Under the pieces are notes generated by a model. The model had not been told where the DNA came from and searched no databases. It worked only from the letters and a program-made list of their open reading frames with translations. This document shows positions 52,686 through 62,261 of a DNA stretch of 63,606 nt, piece after piece. A program made the position numbers and the translations under genes. Origin of the DNA: Streptomyces colonosanans (GTDB lineage Bacteria > Actinomycetota > Actinomycetes > Streptomycetales > Streptomycetaceae); contig NZ_MLYP01000071.1 of NCBI RefSeq assembly GCF_001866645.1, positions 1 to 63,606 on the forward strand, written 5' to 3'. Position 1 is the first letter of the stretch, and each line of letters opens with the position of its first letter.

Positions 52686-54305
52686 ATGCGTGGAGCCAGA
52701 CCCGCCCGATGGGCGGCGGGCGCGGCGGCGGCTGCCCTCACGGCGGCGGCATGCGGCGGGGGCGGCGGCGGCAGTGCCCCCGGAGTGCTCAGCGCCTCCT
52801 GGGGTGATCCGCAGAACCCGCTGGAGCCCGCCAACACCAACGAGGTCCAGGGCGGCAAGGTCCTCGACATGGTCTTCCGCGGGCTGAAGCGCTACAACCC
52901 CAGGACCGCCGCCCCGGAGAACATGCTCGCCGACAGGATCGACAGCCCGGACTCCCGGAACTTCACCATCACCGTCAAGAACGGTTGGCGGTTCAGCAAC
53001 GGGGAGCCCGTTACCGCGCGGTCCTTCGTCGACGCCTGGAACTACGGTGCGAGCCTGAAGAACAATCAGAAGAACGCGTACTTCTTCGGATACATCGAGG
53101 GGTACGACAAGGTGCACCCGGAAACCGGCGCCCAGACCGCCGACACCCTCTCCGGACTCAAGGTGACCGGCACCCGCACCTTCACTGTCCGACTGGCCCA
53201 GAAGTTCTCCACGTTCCCCGACACCCTGGGCTACGCGGCCTTCTCCCCGCTGCCCAGGGCGTTCTTCGACCACCACGAGGACTGGCTGCGCAAGCCCATC
53301 GGCAACGGTCCGTACCGGGTCGCCTCCTACACCCGGGGCTTCAAGATGTCCCTGCGGAAGTGGGACGGATACCGAGGACCGGACAAGGCGCGCAACAACG
53401 GGGTGGACCTGCAGGTCTACACCGACACCAACACCGCCTACACCGACCTCATGGCCGGCAACCTCGACCTCGTCGACGACGTGCCCGCCGCACAGCTCAA
53501 GTACGTCAAGAACGATCTCGGCGGCCGCTACATCAACACCCCGGCCGGCATCCTCCAGACCCTCGCCTTCCCCTTCTACGACCCGAGGTGGAAAAGACCC
53601 GGGACGCAGAAGGTCCGTACGGGCCTGTCCATGGCGATCGACCGGAACCTGATCACCCGCACGATCTTCCGGAACACCCGCACCCCGGCCAGCGACTGGA
53701 CCTCCCCGGTCCTCGGCACCGCCGGCGGCTTCAAGGCAGGTCTCTGCGGCGCCGCCTGCAGACACGACCCGCACCGGGCCAAGAAGCTGGTCCAGGAGGG
53801 CGGCGGACTGCCCGGCGGACAGGTCCGGATCACCTACAACGCGGACACGGGCTCGCACAAGCAGTGGGTGGACGCGGTCTGCAACTCCATCAACAACGCG
53901 CTCGGCGACAACGAGGCCTGCGTCGGCAACCCGGTCGGCACCTTCGCCGACTTCCGCAACCAACTCGGCCGGCACAGCATGCCGGGCCCCTTCCGGGCCG
54001 GCTGGCAGATGGACTATCCGCTCATCCAGAACTTCCTGCAGCCGCTCTACTACACGGGCGGCTCCTCCAACGACGGCACGTGGTCCGACAAGGACTTCGA
54101 CCGGCTCGTCGACCGGGCGAACGCAGAGAGCGACAGAGCCAGCGCCGTGCGACTGTTCCAGCGGGCCGAGGGCGTCGTACGGGACAACATGGCCGCCATC
54201 CCGCTCTGGTACCAGAACGGCAACGCCGGCTACTCGCGCCGCCTCTCCCATGTGGCGCTCAACCCGTTCAGCGTCCCCGTCTACGACGAGATCAAGGTCG
54301 GCTGA
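52686..54305 (+). CDS. Peptide-binding lipoprotein of the third ABC operon
   Basis: 539-residue family-5 binding protein. The signal peptide is Ala-rich with lipobox TAAAC (Cys23) and a Gly-rich linker. The mature start APGVLSASWGDPQNPLEPANTNEVQGGKVLDMVFRGL is typical of oligopeptide-binding proteins. Other motifs are NGWRFSNGEPVTARSFVDAWNY and AGWQMDYPLIQNFLQPLYYTGGSSN. Gene order (binding protein first) differs from the two BldK-like operons. GGGAGG precedes the ATG. Confidence 0.93.
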   Translation: MRGARPARWAAGAAAAALTAAACGGGGGGSAPGVLSASWGDPQNPLEPANTNEVQGGKVLDMVFRGLKRYNPRTAAPENMLADRIDSPDSRNFTITVKNGWRFSNGEPVTARSFVDAWNYGASLKNNQKNAYFFGYIEGYDKVHPETGAQTADTLSGLKVTGTRTFTVRLAQKFSTFPDTLGYAAFSPLPRAFFDHHEDWLRKPIGNGPYRVASYTRGFKMSLRKWDGYRGPDKARNNGVDLQVYTDTNTAYTDLMAGNLDLVDDVPAAQLKYVKNDLGGRYINTPAGILQTLAFPFYDPRWKRPGTQKVRTGLSMAIDRNLITRTIFRNTRTPASDWTSPVLGTAGGFKAGLCGAACRHDPHRAKKLVQEGGGLPGGQVRITYNADTGSHKQWVDAVCNSINNALGDNEACVGNPVGTFADFRNQLGRHSMPGPFRAGWQMDYPLIQNFLQPLYYTGGSSNDGTWSDKDFDRLVDRANAESDRASAVRLFQRAEGVVRDNMAAIPLWYQNGNAGYSRRLSHVALNPFSVPVYDEIKVG

Positions 54306-54339
54306 GCCGCACGCTGTCCCCTACCCCCCCGGAGCCCCC

Positions 54340-55263
54340 ATGGGACGGTACGTCATCAGACGCCTGCTGCAGATGATCCCGGTCTTCTTCGGCGCCACCC
54401 TGCTCATCTTCCTGATGGTGCACGTGATGGGCGACCCCGTCGCGGGCCTGTGCGGCGAGCGGCGGTGCGACCCCGCCACGGCCGCCCAGCTGCGCCGGGA
54501 GTTCGGCCTCGACAAGCCCGTGTGGCACCAGTACCTGGCCTACATGGGCAATGTCTTCACCGGTGACTTCGGCACCGCCTTCAACGGGCAGCGGGTCACC
54601 GAGCTGATGGCGACGGCCTTCCCGGTCACCATCCGGCTCACCGTCGTCGCGGTCGTCTTCGAGATCGCCATCGGGATCGCGCTCGGCGTGATCACCGGAA
54701 TGCGCCGCGGGCGGCCCGTGGACTCCTCGGTCCTGCTGCTCACCCTCGTCGTCATCTCGGTGCCGACCTTCGTCACCGGTCTGCTGCTCCAACTGCTGCT
54801 CGGAGTCCAGTGGGGCTGGATGAGGCCGTCGGTCTCCCCGGACGCCGCCCTCGGCGAGCTGATCGTCCCCGGGCTCGTCCTCGCGTCGGTCTCCCTCGCC
54901 TACGTCACCCGGCTGACCCGCACCTCCATCGCCGAGAACAAGCGCGCCGACTACGTCCGTACGGCCATCGCCAAGGGGCTGCCGCGCCGCCGGGTGATCA
55001 CCCGTCACCTGCTGCGCAACTCGCTCATCCCTGTCATCACCTTCATCGGCACCGACATCGGCGCTCTCATGGGCGGCGCGATCGTCACCGAGCGGATCTT
55101 CAACATCCATGGCGTCGGCTACCAGCTCTACCAGGGGATCCTCCGGCAGAACATCCAGACGGTCGTGGGCTTCGTGACCGTCCTCGTCCTCGTCTTCCTG
55201 ATCGCCAACCTGCTCGTCGACCTGCTGTACGCCGTACTCGACCCGAGGATCCGCTATGCCTGA
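54340..55263 (+). CDS. Peptide ABC permease (DppB/OppB-like), third operon
   Basis: 307-residue permease. It starts MGRYVIRRLLQMIPVFFGATLLIFLMVH and has six spans. The EAA loop is ADYVRTAIAKGLPRRRVITRHLLRNSLIP, and it ends DLLYAVLDPRIRYA. GGAG lies six bases before the ATG at 54340. The frame opens earlier inside the binding-protein gene. The stop overlaps the next start. Confidence 0.93.
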   Translation: MGRYVIRRLLQMIPVFFGATLLIFLMVHVMGDPVAGLCGERRCDPATAAQLRREFGLDKPVWHQYLAYMGNVFTGDFGTAFNGQRVTELMATAFPVTIRLTVVAVVFEIAIGIALGVITGMRRGRPVDSSVLLLTLVVISVPTFVTGLLLQLLLGVQWGWMRPSVSPDAALGELIVPGLVLASVSLAYVTRLTRTSIAENKRADYVRTAIAKGLPRRRVITRHLLRNSLIPVITFIGTDIGALMGGAIVTERIFNIHGVGYQLYQGILRQNIQTVVGFVTVLVLVFLIANLLVDLLYAVLDPRIRYA

Positions 55264-56239
55264 GCAGCCGCCGTACCAGCCCGAGGGGGCCATGGCCGGG
55301 ACCGGGATGGGCGGCACCATGGACCTCGCCGCCAGCGAGGCGACCACCCTGGAGAAGACCCCCGGGGGACCGGAAGGCACGGGCCCGGAGGGCAAGCCGC
55401 GCAGCCTCTGGTCCGACGCCTGGCACGACCTGCGCCGCAACCCGGTCTTCATCGCCTCCGGGCTGGTCATCCTCTTCCTCGTCACCATCGCGATCCGGCC
55501 CTCGTTGATCGCCCCCGGCAACCCCCTCACCTGCGACCTCTCCAAGGCCCTGGACGGTTCACAGTCCGGGCATCCGTTCGGCTACGACGGTCAGGGCTGC
55601 GATGTCTACACCCGCACCGTCCACGGGGCCCGCGCCTCGGTCACGGTCGGCGTCTGCGCCACGCTCGGCGTCGCGCTCCTCGGCTCGGTCCTGGGCGGGC
55701 TCGCCGGGTTCTTCGGCCGGGGATGGGACGCGATCCTGTCGCGGGCCACCGACATCTTCTTCGCGATCCCGGTCCTTCTCGGCGGTCTGGTCCTCCTCTC
55801 CGTGGTGACCAGCACCACCGTCTGGCCGGTCGTCGGGTTCATGGTGCTGCTCGGCTGGCCGCAGATCTCCCGTATCGCCCGCGGCTCGGTCATCACCGCC
55901 AAACAGAACGACTACGTCCTGGCCGCCCGCGCCCTCGGCGCCTCCAACTCCCGCATCCTGCTGCGGCACATCGCGCCCAACGCGGTCGCGCCCGTGATCG
56001 TCGTCGCCACCATCGCGCTCGGCACCTACATCGCGCTGGAGGCGACCCTGTCCTACCTGGGCGTGGGGCTGAAGCCGCCGAGCGTGTCCTGGGGGATCGA
56101 CATCTCCGCCGCCTCCCCGTACATCCGCAACGCCCCGCACGCGCTGCTGTGGCCCTCCGGCGCCCTCGCGATCACCGTGCTCGCGTTCATCATGCTCGGC
56201 GACGCCGTGCGCGACGCCCTCGACCCGAAGCTGAGGTGA
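55256..56239 (+). CDS. Peptide ABC permease (DppC/OppC-like), third operon
   Basis: 327-residue permease. A Pro/Gly-rich cytoplasmic tail of about 50 residues precedes DAWHDLRRNPVFIASGLVILFLV. The EAA loop is NDYVLAARALGASNSRILLRHIAPN, and it ends LGDAVRDALDPKLR. The first loop has a cysteine pair (LTCDLSKA and GQGCDVYT). The ATG overlaps the preceding stop region by eight bases. Confidence 0.93.
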   Translation: MPEQPPYQPEGAMAGTGMGGTMDLAASEATTLEKTPGGPEGTGPEGKPRSLWSDAWHDLRRNPVFIASGLVILFLVTIAIRPSLIAPGNPLTCDLSKALDGSQSGHPFGYDGQGCDVYTRTVHGARASVTVGVCATLGVALLGSVLGGLAGFFGRGWDAILSRATDIFFAIPVLLGGLVLLSVVTSTTVWPVVGFMVLLGWPQISRIARGSVITAKQNDYVLAARALGASNSRILLRHIAPNAVAPVIVVATIALGTYIALEATLSYLGVGLKPPSVSWGIDISAASPYIRNAPHALLWPSGALAITVLAFIMLGDAVRDALDPKLR

Positions 56240-56244
56240 GAGCC

Positions 56245-57225
56245 GTGCTGCTCGAAGTGCGCGATCTGCACGTGGAGTTCCGGACCCGGGACGGGATCGC
56301 CAAGGCGGTCAACGGCGTCAGCTACGGCGTCGACGCGGGCGAGACGCTCGCCGTGCTCGGCGAGTCCGGCTGCGGCAAGTCCGTCACCGCGCAGGCCGTC
56401 ATGGGCATCCTCGACACACCACCCGGGAGGATCACCGGCGGCGAAGTCCTCTTCCAGGGCCGGGACCTGCTGCGCCTCAGGGAAGAGGAGCGGCGCAGGA
56501 TCCGCGGCGCCGGGATGGCGATGATCTTCCAGGACGCCCTGTCCGCCCTCAACCCCGTGCTCACCGTGGGCGACCAGCTCGGAGAGATGTTCGTCGTGCA
56601 CCGTGGCATGTCCAGGAAGGACGCCCGTGTCCGGGCGGTCGAGCTGATGGAACGGGTACGGATCCCGGGCGCCGCGCAGCGCGTGCGCGACTACCCGCAC
56701 CAGTTCTCCGGCGGCATGCGCCAGCGCATCATGATCGCCATGGCGCTGGCGCTGGAGCCCGCGCTGATCATCGCCGACGAGCCCACCACCGCCCTCGACG
56801 TCACCGTCCAGGCCCAGGTCATGGACCTGCTCGCGGAGCTCCAGAGCGAGTACCACATGGGCCTCGTCCTCATCACCCACGACCTCGGTGTCGTCGCGGA
56901 CGTCGCCGACCGCATCGCCGTCATGTACGCGGGCCGGATCGTCGAGTCCGCTCCCGTGCACGACATCTACAAGGCGCCCGCACACCCCTACACCAGGGGC
57001 CTGCTCGACTCCATCCCGCGGCTCGACCGCAAGGGCCGGCAGCTCTACGCCATCAAGGGCCTGCCACCGAACCTCATGGCCATCCCGCCGGGCTGCGCCT
57101 TCCACCCCCGCTGCCCGCTGGCGCGGGACGTGTGCCGCACCGACGTCCCCCCGCTCTACGAGGTCTCCGCGGAGCGTGCAAGCGCCTGCCACTTCTGGAG
57201 GGAGTGCCTGCATGGCCGGTCCTGA
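56245..57225 (+). CDS. Peptide ABC ATP-binding protein (DppD-like), third operon
   Basis: 326-residue ATPase starting MLLEVRDLHVEFRTRDG. Walker A is GESGCGKSV, the Q-loop is MIFQDALSALNPVLTVG, the signature is FSGGMRQRIMIAMAL and Walker B is LIIADEPTTALD. C-terminal cysteines occur in GCAFHPRCPLARDVC and ACHF. The GTG at 56245 is preceded by GAGGTGA; a GTG at 56236 is an alternative. Confidence 0.92.
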   Translation: MLLEVRDLHVEFRTRDGIAKAVNGVSYGVDAGETLAVLGESGCGKSVTAQAVMGILDTPPGRITGGEVLFQGRDLLRLREEERRRIRGAGMAMIFQDALSALNPVLTVGDQLGEMFVVHRGMSRKDARVRAVELMERVRIPGAAQRVRDYPHQFSGGMRQRIMIAMALALEPALIIADEPTTALDVTVQAQVMDLLAELQSEYHMGLVLITHDLGVVADVADRIAVMYAGRIVESAPVHDIYKAPAHPYTRGLLDSIPRLDRKGRQLYAIKGLPPNLMAIPPGCAFHPRCPLARDVCRTDVPPLYEVSAERASACHFWRECLHGRS

Positions 57226-58279
57226 ACCGATCCTGGAGGTCAGCGGGCTGGTCAAGCACTATCCGCTCACCCGGGGGATCCTCTTCAAGAAGCAGATCGG
57301 CGCGGTCAGGGCGGTCGACGGGGTGGACTTCACCCTCGGCCGGGGCGAGACCCTCGGCATCGTCGGCGAGTCCGGCTGCGGCAAGTCGACGATCGCCAGG
57401 ATGCTGGTCAGCCTGGAGAGGCCTACGGCCGGCTCGATCAGGTACCGGGGCCAGGAGATCACCAAGCTGTCCGGACGCGCCCTGAAGGAGGTGCGGCGCA
57501 ACATCCAGATGGTGTTCCAGGACCCGTACACCTCCCTCAACCCCCGGATGACGGTCGGCGACATCATCGGAGAGCCGTACGAGATCCACCCCGAGGCCGC
57601 GCCCAAGGGTGACCGGCGCCGGCGGGTGCGGGAGCTGCTCGACGTGGTCGGGCTCAATCCCGAGTACATCAACCGCTATCCGCACCAGTTCTCCGGCGGT
57701 CAGCGCCAACGCATCGGTATCGCCCGGGGGTTGGCGCTGCGCCCGGAGATCATCGTCGCCGACGAGCCGGTGTCCGCGCTCGACGTGTCCGTCCAGGCCC
57801 AAGTGGTCAACCTGCTGGCGGGACTCCAGGACGAGTTCGGCCTGGCGTACGTCTTCATCGCGCACGACCTGTCGATCGTGCGGCACATCTCCGACCGGGT
57901 CGGGGTGATGTACCTGGGGCGGATCGTGGAGATGGGCAGCGACGCGGAGATCTACGAGCATCCGACACACCCCTACACCCAGGCACTGCTGTCCGCCGTG
58001 CCCGTGCCCGACCCCTCGGCGCGGGAGCAGCGGGAGCGGATCATCCTGAGCGGGGATGTGCCCTCTCCGACGAACATCCCCTCCGGCTGCAGGTTCCGTA
58101 CGCGCTGCTGGAAGGCGCGGGAGCGGTGCGCCCGGGAGGTGCCGCTGCTCGCGGTGCCCGAGGTGTTCCGTCCGGCGGCGGGGCCCGCCTCACACGACTC
58201 GGCGTGCCACTTCGCGGAGAATCTCTCCACGACGCGCTCGGCGCCGGGGCGGGCGGTACCGCCCGAGGAGCCCGCATAA
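57212..58279 (+). CDS. Peptide ABC ATP-binding protein (DppF-like), third operon
   Basis: 355-residue ATPase starting MAGPEPILEVSGLVKHYPLTRG. Walker A is GESGCGKST, the Q-loop is MVFQDPYTSLNPRMTVG, the signature is FSGGQRQRIGIARGL and Walker B is IIVADEPVSALD. Cysteines occur in SGCRFRTRCWKARERC. GGAGGGAG precedes the ATG, which overlaps the previous gene by 14 bases. Last gene of the operon. Confidence 0.92.
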   Translation: MAGPEPILEVSGLVKHYPLTRGILFKKQIGAVRAVDGVDFTLGRGETLGIVGESGCGKSTIARMLVSLERPTAGSIRYRGQEITKLSGRALKEVRRNIQMVFQDPYTSLNPRMTVGDIIGEPYEIHPEAAPKGDRRRRVRELLDVVGLNPEYINRYPHQFSGGQRQRIGIARGLALRPEIIVADEPVSALDVSVQAQVVNLLAGLQDEFGLAYVFIAHDLSIVRHISDRVGVMYLGRIVEMGSDAEIYEHPTHPYTQALLSAVPVPDPSAREQRERIILSGDVPSPTNIPSGCRFRTRCWKARERCAREVPLLAVPEVFRPAAGPASHDSACHFAENLSTTRSAPGRAVPPEEPA

Positions 58280-58383
58280 GCGGTGTACTGCGCACGAACT
58301 GCGTGTACACGCAGGCAACTCGGCCGACACGTCGCCATACGGGCGCAGGGAAGTGAACGGGCAACGGCCGTGCGGGTGCCGTG

Positions 58384-58419
58384 AACGGGCCGGGGTGCAG
58401 TCATGCACCCCGGCCCGTT
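58384..58419. terminator. Bidirectional terminator
   Basis: Perfect 16-bp stem AACGGGCCGGGGTGCA / TGCACCCCGGCCCGTT with loop GTCA, between the third peptide operon and the converging peptidase gene. Confidence 0.88.
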
Positions 58420-58430
58420 GCCGCGTGGGT

Positions 58431-60590
58431 TCAGGCCGGCTTCAGGGCACGCCTGAGGAAGTCCAGCTGGAGCAGCAGCAGGTTCTCGGCGACCGTTTCC
58501 TGCGGGGTCATGTGCGTCACCCCGGACAGCGGCACCACCTCGTGCGGGCGGCCCGCGGCCAGAAGGGCCGAGGACAGGCGCAGGGAGTGGGCCACCACCA
58601 CGTTGTCGTCCGCCAGGCCATGGATGATCATCATCGGCCGGGCCGGCTCCGCGGCGTCGACCAGGCCCGCGTCGTCGATCACGGAGTTGCGGCGGTAGAC
58701 CTCCGGCTGCAGATCCGGGTGCCCGAGGTAACGCTCCTGGTAGTGCGTGTCGTACAGCCGCAGGTCGGTCACCGGCGCACCGACCACGCCGGCGTGGAAG
58801 ACGTCCGGTCGGCGCAGCACCGCGAGCGCCGCCAGATAGCCACCGAAGGACCAGCCGCGGATCGCGACCCGGTTCAGGTCGAGCGGAAAGTCGCCGGCGA
58901 GGGCGTGCAGCGCGTCGACCTGGTCCTGGAGCGCGACCGCCGCGACGTCGTCCTTGACCGCCTTCTCCCAGGCGGGGGAGCGGCCCGGGGTGCCCCGCCC
59001 GTCCGCGACGATCACCGCGAAGCCCTGGTCGGCGAACCACTGCGAGGTCAGATGCGGACGCTGGTCGGCCACCACGCGCTGCCCGTGGGGGCCACCATAA
59101 GGGTCCATGAGCACGGGCAGGGGGGTGTCATCGGAGTAGTCCGTAGGCATAAGCACGGCGCATGGGATTTGGCGTGCGCCCCCCTGGACGAGCGTCACAC
59201 GGGGGGAGAAACCAGGACGTTCCGCATAGGACGCCACGGTCGCCACCCTCCCCGAGCCACCGGCCGGGACGCCCCCCGTCTCGCCGCGCTTGCCGTCGAG
59301 CAGCACCTGCACCTGCGAGTCCGCCTTGTCGAGCGTCGAGGACACGAGCACGGTCACGCCCCCGGCCCGCACCGCCGAGTGCACGCCGGGCTCCTGCGAC
59401 ACGCGCTCCACGCCGAGTTCGTTGACGCGGTACACGTGGACCTCGCCGATCTCCGGTGAGGCGGCCGCCTCACCTGCCGACGCCGAGACCAGCACATCGT
59501 CGTCCGACACGTCGAGCACCGCCCGTACGTGCAACTGCGCTCCCGTCAACGGGCGTTCACCCACCGCAAGCACCCGCGCGCCGCCCTCGTCGGCGATCCG
59601 CACCAGCTGTCCGGACGGGGTCCAGCACGGAACCCCGGGGAAAAGTTCAAGCCAAACTGGATCTTCGTCCGCGTGCACCATCCGGGTCGCCCCGGTGTCC
59701 GGGTCCACGGCCAGGAACAGCTGGCTGCGCTGGTCGCGCGCCTGCACCAGAATCAGCGGCGCACCCGCCGCTGACCAGTGCACACGCGTCAGATACGGGT
59801 AGCCGGACCGGTCCCAGACCACCTCCGTGCGCACCCCGTCCAGGCCCAGGACGAACAGCCGCACCTCGGCGTTGTCGGTCCCCGCCGCCGGGTACGCCAC
59901 CTGCCGCGGCTCCCGCTCCGGATGCGCCGGATCGGAGATCCACCACCGTCGTACCGGCGTGTCGTCCACCCGCGCCACGAGTAGCCGGTCGGACTCCGGC
60001 GACCACCAGAAGCCTCGTGAACGACCCATCTCCTCGGCCGCGATGAACTCGGCCAACCCGTAGGAAACGGACTCCGATTCCGGCGCGGCGAGGGCCCGGT
60101 CGCCGTCGCCCTCGGCGCCGACCACGCGCAGGCCGCCGCGGGTGACATACGCGATGTGCCGTCCGTCGGGGGCCGGGCGCGGGTCGATCACCGGACCGGG
60201 CACGGGCAGTTCGCGTGCCGTGCCCGCACGCAGCTCCGCCGTGAAAAGCCGCCCTGACAAGGCGAAAGACGCCAACTCTACGGCTGTGTCGGTGGCGTAG
60301 CCGACGATGCCGGCACCGCCCTCACGACTGCGTTCGCGGCGGGCGAGTTCCTCGGGCGGCAACTGCTCGGTGGCGCCGCCGAGCAGCGGGCCGGGGTCGG
60401 CTGCCAGGCGCTCCGCGCCGTCCGCCACATCGAGGACCCACAACTGGTGTGCGCGGTCCGTCCCGGACGCGGACCGCAGGAACACGACACGGGAACCGTC
60501 GGGTGCGACGGTGAAAGCACGCGGCGCGCCGAGCGTGAACCGCTGGGTCTGCGCGTGCCGTCGGGGGAAGGAAGCAGGCTCGGTCGTCAT
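58431..60590 (-). CDS. S9-family peptidase (dipeptidyl peptidase IV-like)
   Basis: 719-residue serine peptidase. The N-terminal beta-propeller (about residues 40-430) includes the DPPIV-type SYGLAEFIAAEEMGRSRGFWWSPESDRLLVARVDDTPV, with the double glutamate that binds the substrate amino terminus. The C-terminal hydrolase carries the Ser in GWSFGGY, Asp in HGLADDNV and His in GVTHMTP. There is no signal peptide, so it is likely a cytoplasmic enzyme releasing X-Pro/X-Ala dipeptides from imported peptides. The ATG at 60590 lies six bases after TATGGT (60602-60597), a leaderless promoter. Its position beside peptide importers supports a role in peptide use. Confidence 0.93.
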   Translation of the reverse strand: MTTEPASFPRRHAQTQRFTLGAPRAFTVAPDGSRVVFLRSASGTDRAHQLWVLDVADGAERLAADPGPLLGGATEQLPPEELARRERSREGGAGIVGYATDTAVELASFALSGRLFTAELRAGTARELPVPGPVIDPRPAPDGRHIAYVTRGGLRVVGAEGDGDRALAAPESESVSYGLAEFIAAEEMGRSRGFWWSPESDRLLVARVDDTPVRRWWISDPAHPEREPRQVAYPAAGTDNAEVRLFVLGLDGVRTEVVWDRSGYPYLTRVHWSAAGAPLILVQARDQRSQLFLAVDPDTGATRMVHADEDPVWLELFPGVPCWTPSGQLVRIADEGGARVLAVGERPLTGAQLHVRAVLDVSDDDVLVSASAGEAAASPEIGEVHVYRVNELGVERVSQEPGVHSAVRAGGVTVLVSSTLDKADSQVQVLLDGKRGETGGVPAGGSGRVATVASYAERPGFSPRVTLVQGGARQIPCAVLMPTDYSDDTPLPVLMDPYGGPHGQRVVADQRPHLTSQWFADQGFAVIVADGRGTPGRSPAWEKAVKDDVAAVALQDQVDALHALAGDFPLDLNRVAIRGWSFGGYLAALAVLRRPDVFHAGVVGAPVTDLRLYDTHYQERYLGHPDLQPEVYRRNSVIDDAGLVDAAEPARPMMIIHGLADDNVVVAHSLRLSSALLAAGRPHEVVPLSGVTHMTPQETVAENLLLLQLDFLRRALKPA

Positions 60591-60794
60591 GCCCCGACCA
60601 TATTGGCCATGCGCCCCCTTGTGCGGCTGTGCGCCGATCGATGCGCACGTACGGATAGTTATGATCACTGACGCATGGTGGGTAGGAACCCGCTTGCATC
60701 CGTGTGGATTTATCCGCCTGGGTATGTCCTCATGGATTCAATGCCCCATAGCCCGACTTCCCGCGTCCCCGTGGATCTTTGGAGGTGAGCCGCC

Positions 60795-60989
60795 GTGGCA
60801 CTCTCGATTTCGGCGGTGGTGCTGCTGGCGATCGTCGTCTTCCTTCTGGTCAAGAAGTCAGGGCTGAAGGCCGCACATGCGCTTGTGTGCGTGCTGCTCG
60901 GGTTCTATCTCGCGTCGTCGACCATCGCGCCGACGATCAGTCAACTCACGACGAACATCGCGGGGATGATCGGGAGCATCAAGTTCTGA
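60795..60989 (+). CDS. Small conserved membrane protein
   Basis: 64-residue protein with two hydrophobic segments (MALSISAVVLLAIVVFLLV, then HALVCVLLGFYLASSTIAPTI), separated by a basic KKSGLK turn and ending GMIGSIKF. GGAGGTGA precedes the GTG. It is very similar to small membrane proteins I recall from Streptomyces chromosomes and conjugative elements. The function is unknown. Confidence 0.65.
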   Translation: MALSISAVVLLAIVVFLLVKKSGLKAAHALVCVLLGFYLASSTIAPTISQLTTNIAGMIGSIKF

Positions 60990-61075
60990 GTCGCGCGGCC
61001 CGACGGCGGGCTTCAGCCTTCGAGTGACCGAAGTCTGCCCTGGCACGCCTGTTTCCGTCCCTTCGTGGCGTCAGA

Positions 61076-61094
61076 GTTCGTAAACTCAACGAAC
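61076..61094. promoter_or_regulatory. Inverted repeat, possible operator
   Basis: GTTCGT-N7-ACGAAC is a perfect 6-bp inverted repeat 31 bases upstream of the short ORF at 61126. Confidence 0.35.
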
Positions 61095-61125
61095 CCAGGA
61101 CGAGCGAAGGTTGAGGCAGTGGTGC

Positions 61126-61236
61126 GTGGACAGACCCAACGTCGTCCGCGACCTCCAGTCCGCCCTGAACGAGTTCACGGCCATCGCCCGCTCCCTGGGC
61201 GGCGAGGTGGACGTACCGGAGGCCGAGGTCGAGTAA
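61126..61236 (+). CDS. Short acidic ORF or gene remnant
   Basis: 36-residue frame starting with GTG (VDRPNVVRDLQSALNEFTAIARSLGGEVDVPE...). Codon use is typical of real genes here, and a GAGG lies about nine bases upstream. It may be a small protein or the tail of a deleted gene. It converges on the DUF397 gene. Family not recognised. Confidence 0.35.
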   Translation: MDRPNVVRDLQSALNEFTAIARSLGGEVDVPEAEVE

Positions 61237-61249
61237 CCGTCCCGTCGGA

Positions 61250-61459
61250 TCAGTCTTCGGACGCGTACGACACGAAGTGGGTCCAGGCCCTCGGCGTCAG
61301 CATGAGCCGGGGGCCCTCGACGTTCTTGGAGTCACGGACGTGGATGGTGCTGGGGGTCGTGGCGATCTCGATGCAGGAGTCGGCTTCACTGCTGCTGCTG
61401 TAGCTGCTCTTGAACCAGGCCGGCTCGGGGACATCCTCAGTCGGGGCGTTGCGGATCAT
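61250..61459 (-). CDS. DUF397 protein
   Basis: 69-residue protein with AWFKSSYSSSSEADSCIEIA and IHVRDSKNVEGPRLMLTPRAWTHFV, the full DUF397 pattern. Its ATG overlaps the stop of the preceding XRE gene (ATGA), so the two are coupled. This is the second such pair in the window. Confidence 0.9.
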   Translation of the reverse strand: MIRNAPTEDVPEPAWFKSSYSSSSEADSCIEIATTPSTIHVRDSKNVEGPRLMLTPRAWTHFVSYASED

Positions 61460-62247
61460 GTCTCTCCCAGCAGTTGCTCGATGAAGGCCATCGACTCCCT
61501 CGGGGTGAGAGCCTGGGCCCGGATGATGCCGTACCGCAGCTCCAGAATACGAAGGTCCCTCGGCTCGGAGACGGGACGCCCGTTGGCTACTCCTGGGGAC
61601 CGCCCGACAGCCGAGCCGTCCTCGAACTTCAGCACCTCGATCCCGCCTGCCACTCCAGCATGTTCTTCGCGGCCCATCGGCATCACCTGAACTTCGACGT
61701 TCCGCAACTGCCCGATCTCCAGCAGGTGTTCGAGCTGTCGGCGCAGCACCATCCTGCCTCCGAGCGGTCGGCGAAGCGTCCACTCGTCCTGGACGAAGCT
61801 CAACTCGGGTGCGGGGTCTCGTTCGAAGACGGACTTGCGGGCTACGCGCGCAGCTACGCCCTGTTCCACAACATCTTGGGTGTAGGCAGGCCGCCGCATC
61901 AGCAGCAACGACCGCGCGTACTCCGGTGTCTGCAACAAGCCATGAATGTTCAGCGGGTCGTAGAGCTGGAGCTCGACCGCCTTGGCCTCCATCTTCGCCA
62001 GGTCCCGTACCTTCTTCGGATACCGGACCTTGGCCACGTCCTCCTTCATCGCCGAGAGCAGGCCACCCGCCCCCAACACCTCGTCCGCCTTGTCCAGATA
62101 CTCGGGCCGGGGAATCCGCTTGCCGCCCTCGATCTTGTAGATCAGGTCCTCTCCGTACCCCACCGCCACCCCGAACTCGGCGGCCCGCATCCCCACCGCC
62201 TCGCGCCGCAGCTTCAGCTGCCGTCCGACGGTCGCGACGACCGCCAC
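61456..62247 (-). CDS. XRE-family regulator with DUF5753 domain
   Basis: 263-residue regulator. The helix-turn-helix covers residues 8-60 (RQLKLRREAVGMRAAEFGVAVGYGEDLIYKIEGGKRIPRPEYL). The DUF5753 region runs about 80-255 (NIHGLLQTPEYARSLLLMRRP, FVQDEWTLRRPLGGRMVLRRQLEHLLEIG, VEVQVMPMG). The start is a GTG at 62247 without a strong ribosome binding site. It pairs with the DUF397 gene downstream. Confidence 0.9.
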   Translation of the reverse strand: MAVVATVGRQLKLRREAVGMRAAEFGVAVGYGEDLIYKIEGGKRIPRPEYLDKADEVLGAGGLLSAMKEDVAKVRYPKKVRDLAKMEAKAVELQLYDPLNIHGLLQTPEYARSLLLMRRPAYTQDVVEQGVAARVARKSVFERDPAPELSFVQDEWTLRRPLGGRMVLRRQLEHLLEIGQLRNVEVQVMPMGREEHAGVAGGIEVLKFEDGSAVGRSPGVANGRPVSEPRDLRILELRYGIIRAQALTPRESMAFIEQLLGET

Positions 62248-62261
62248 GCCCCCATACCGGT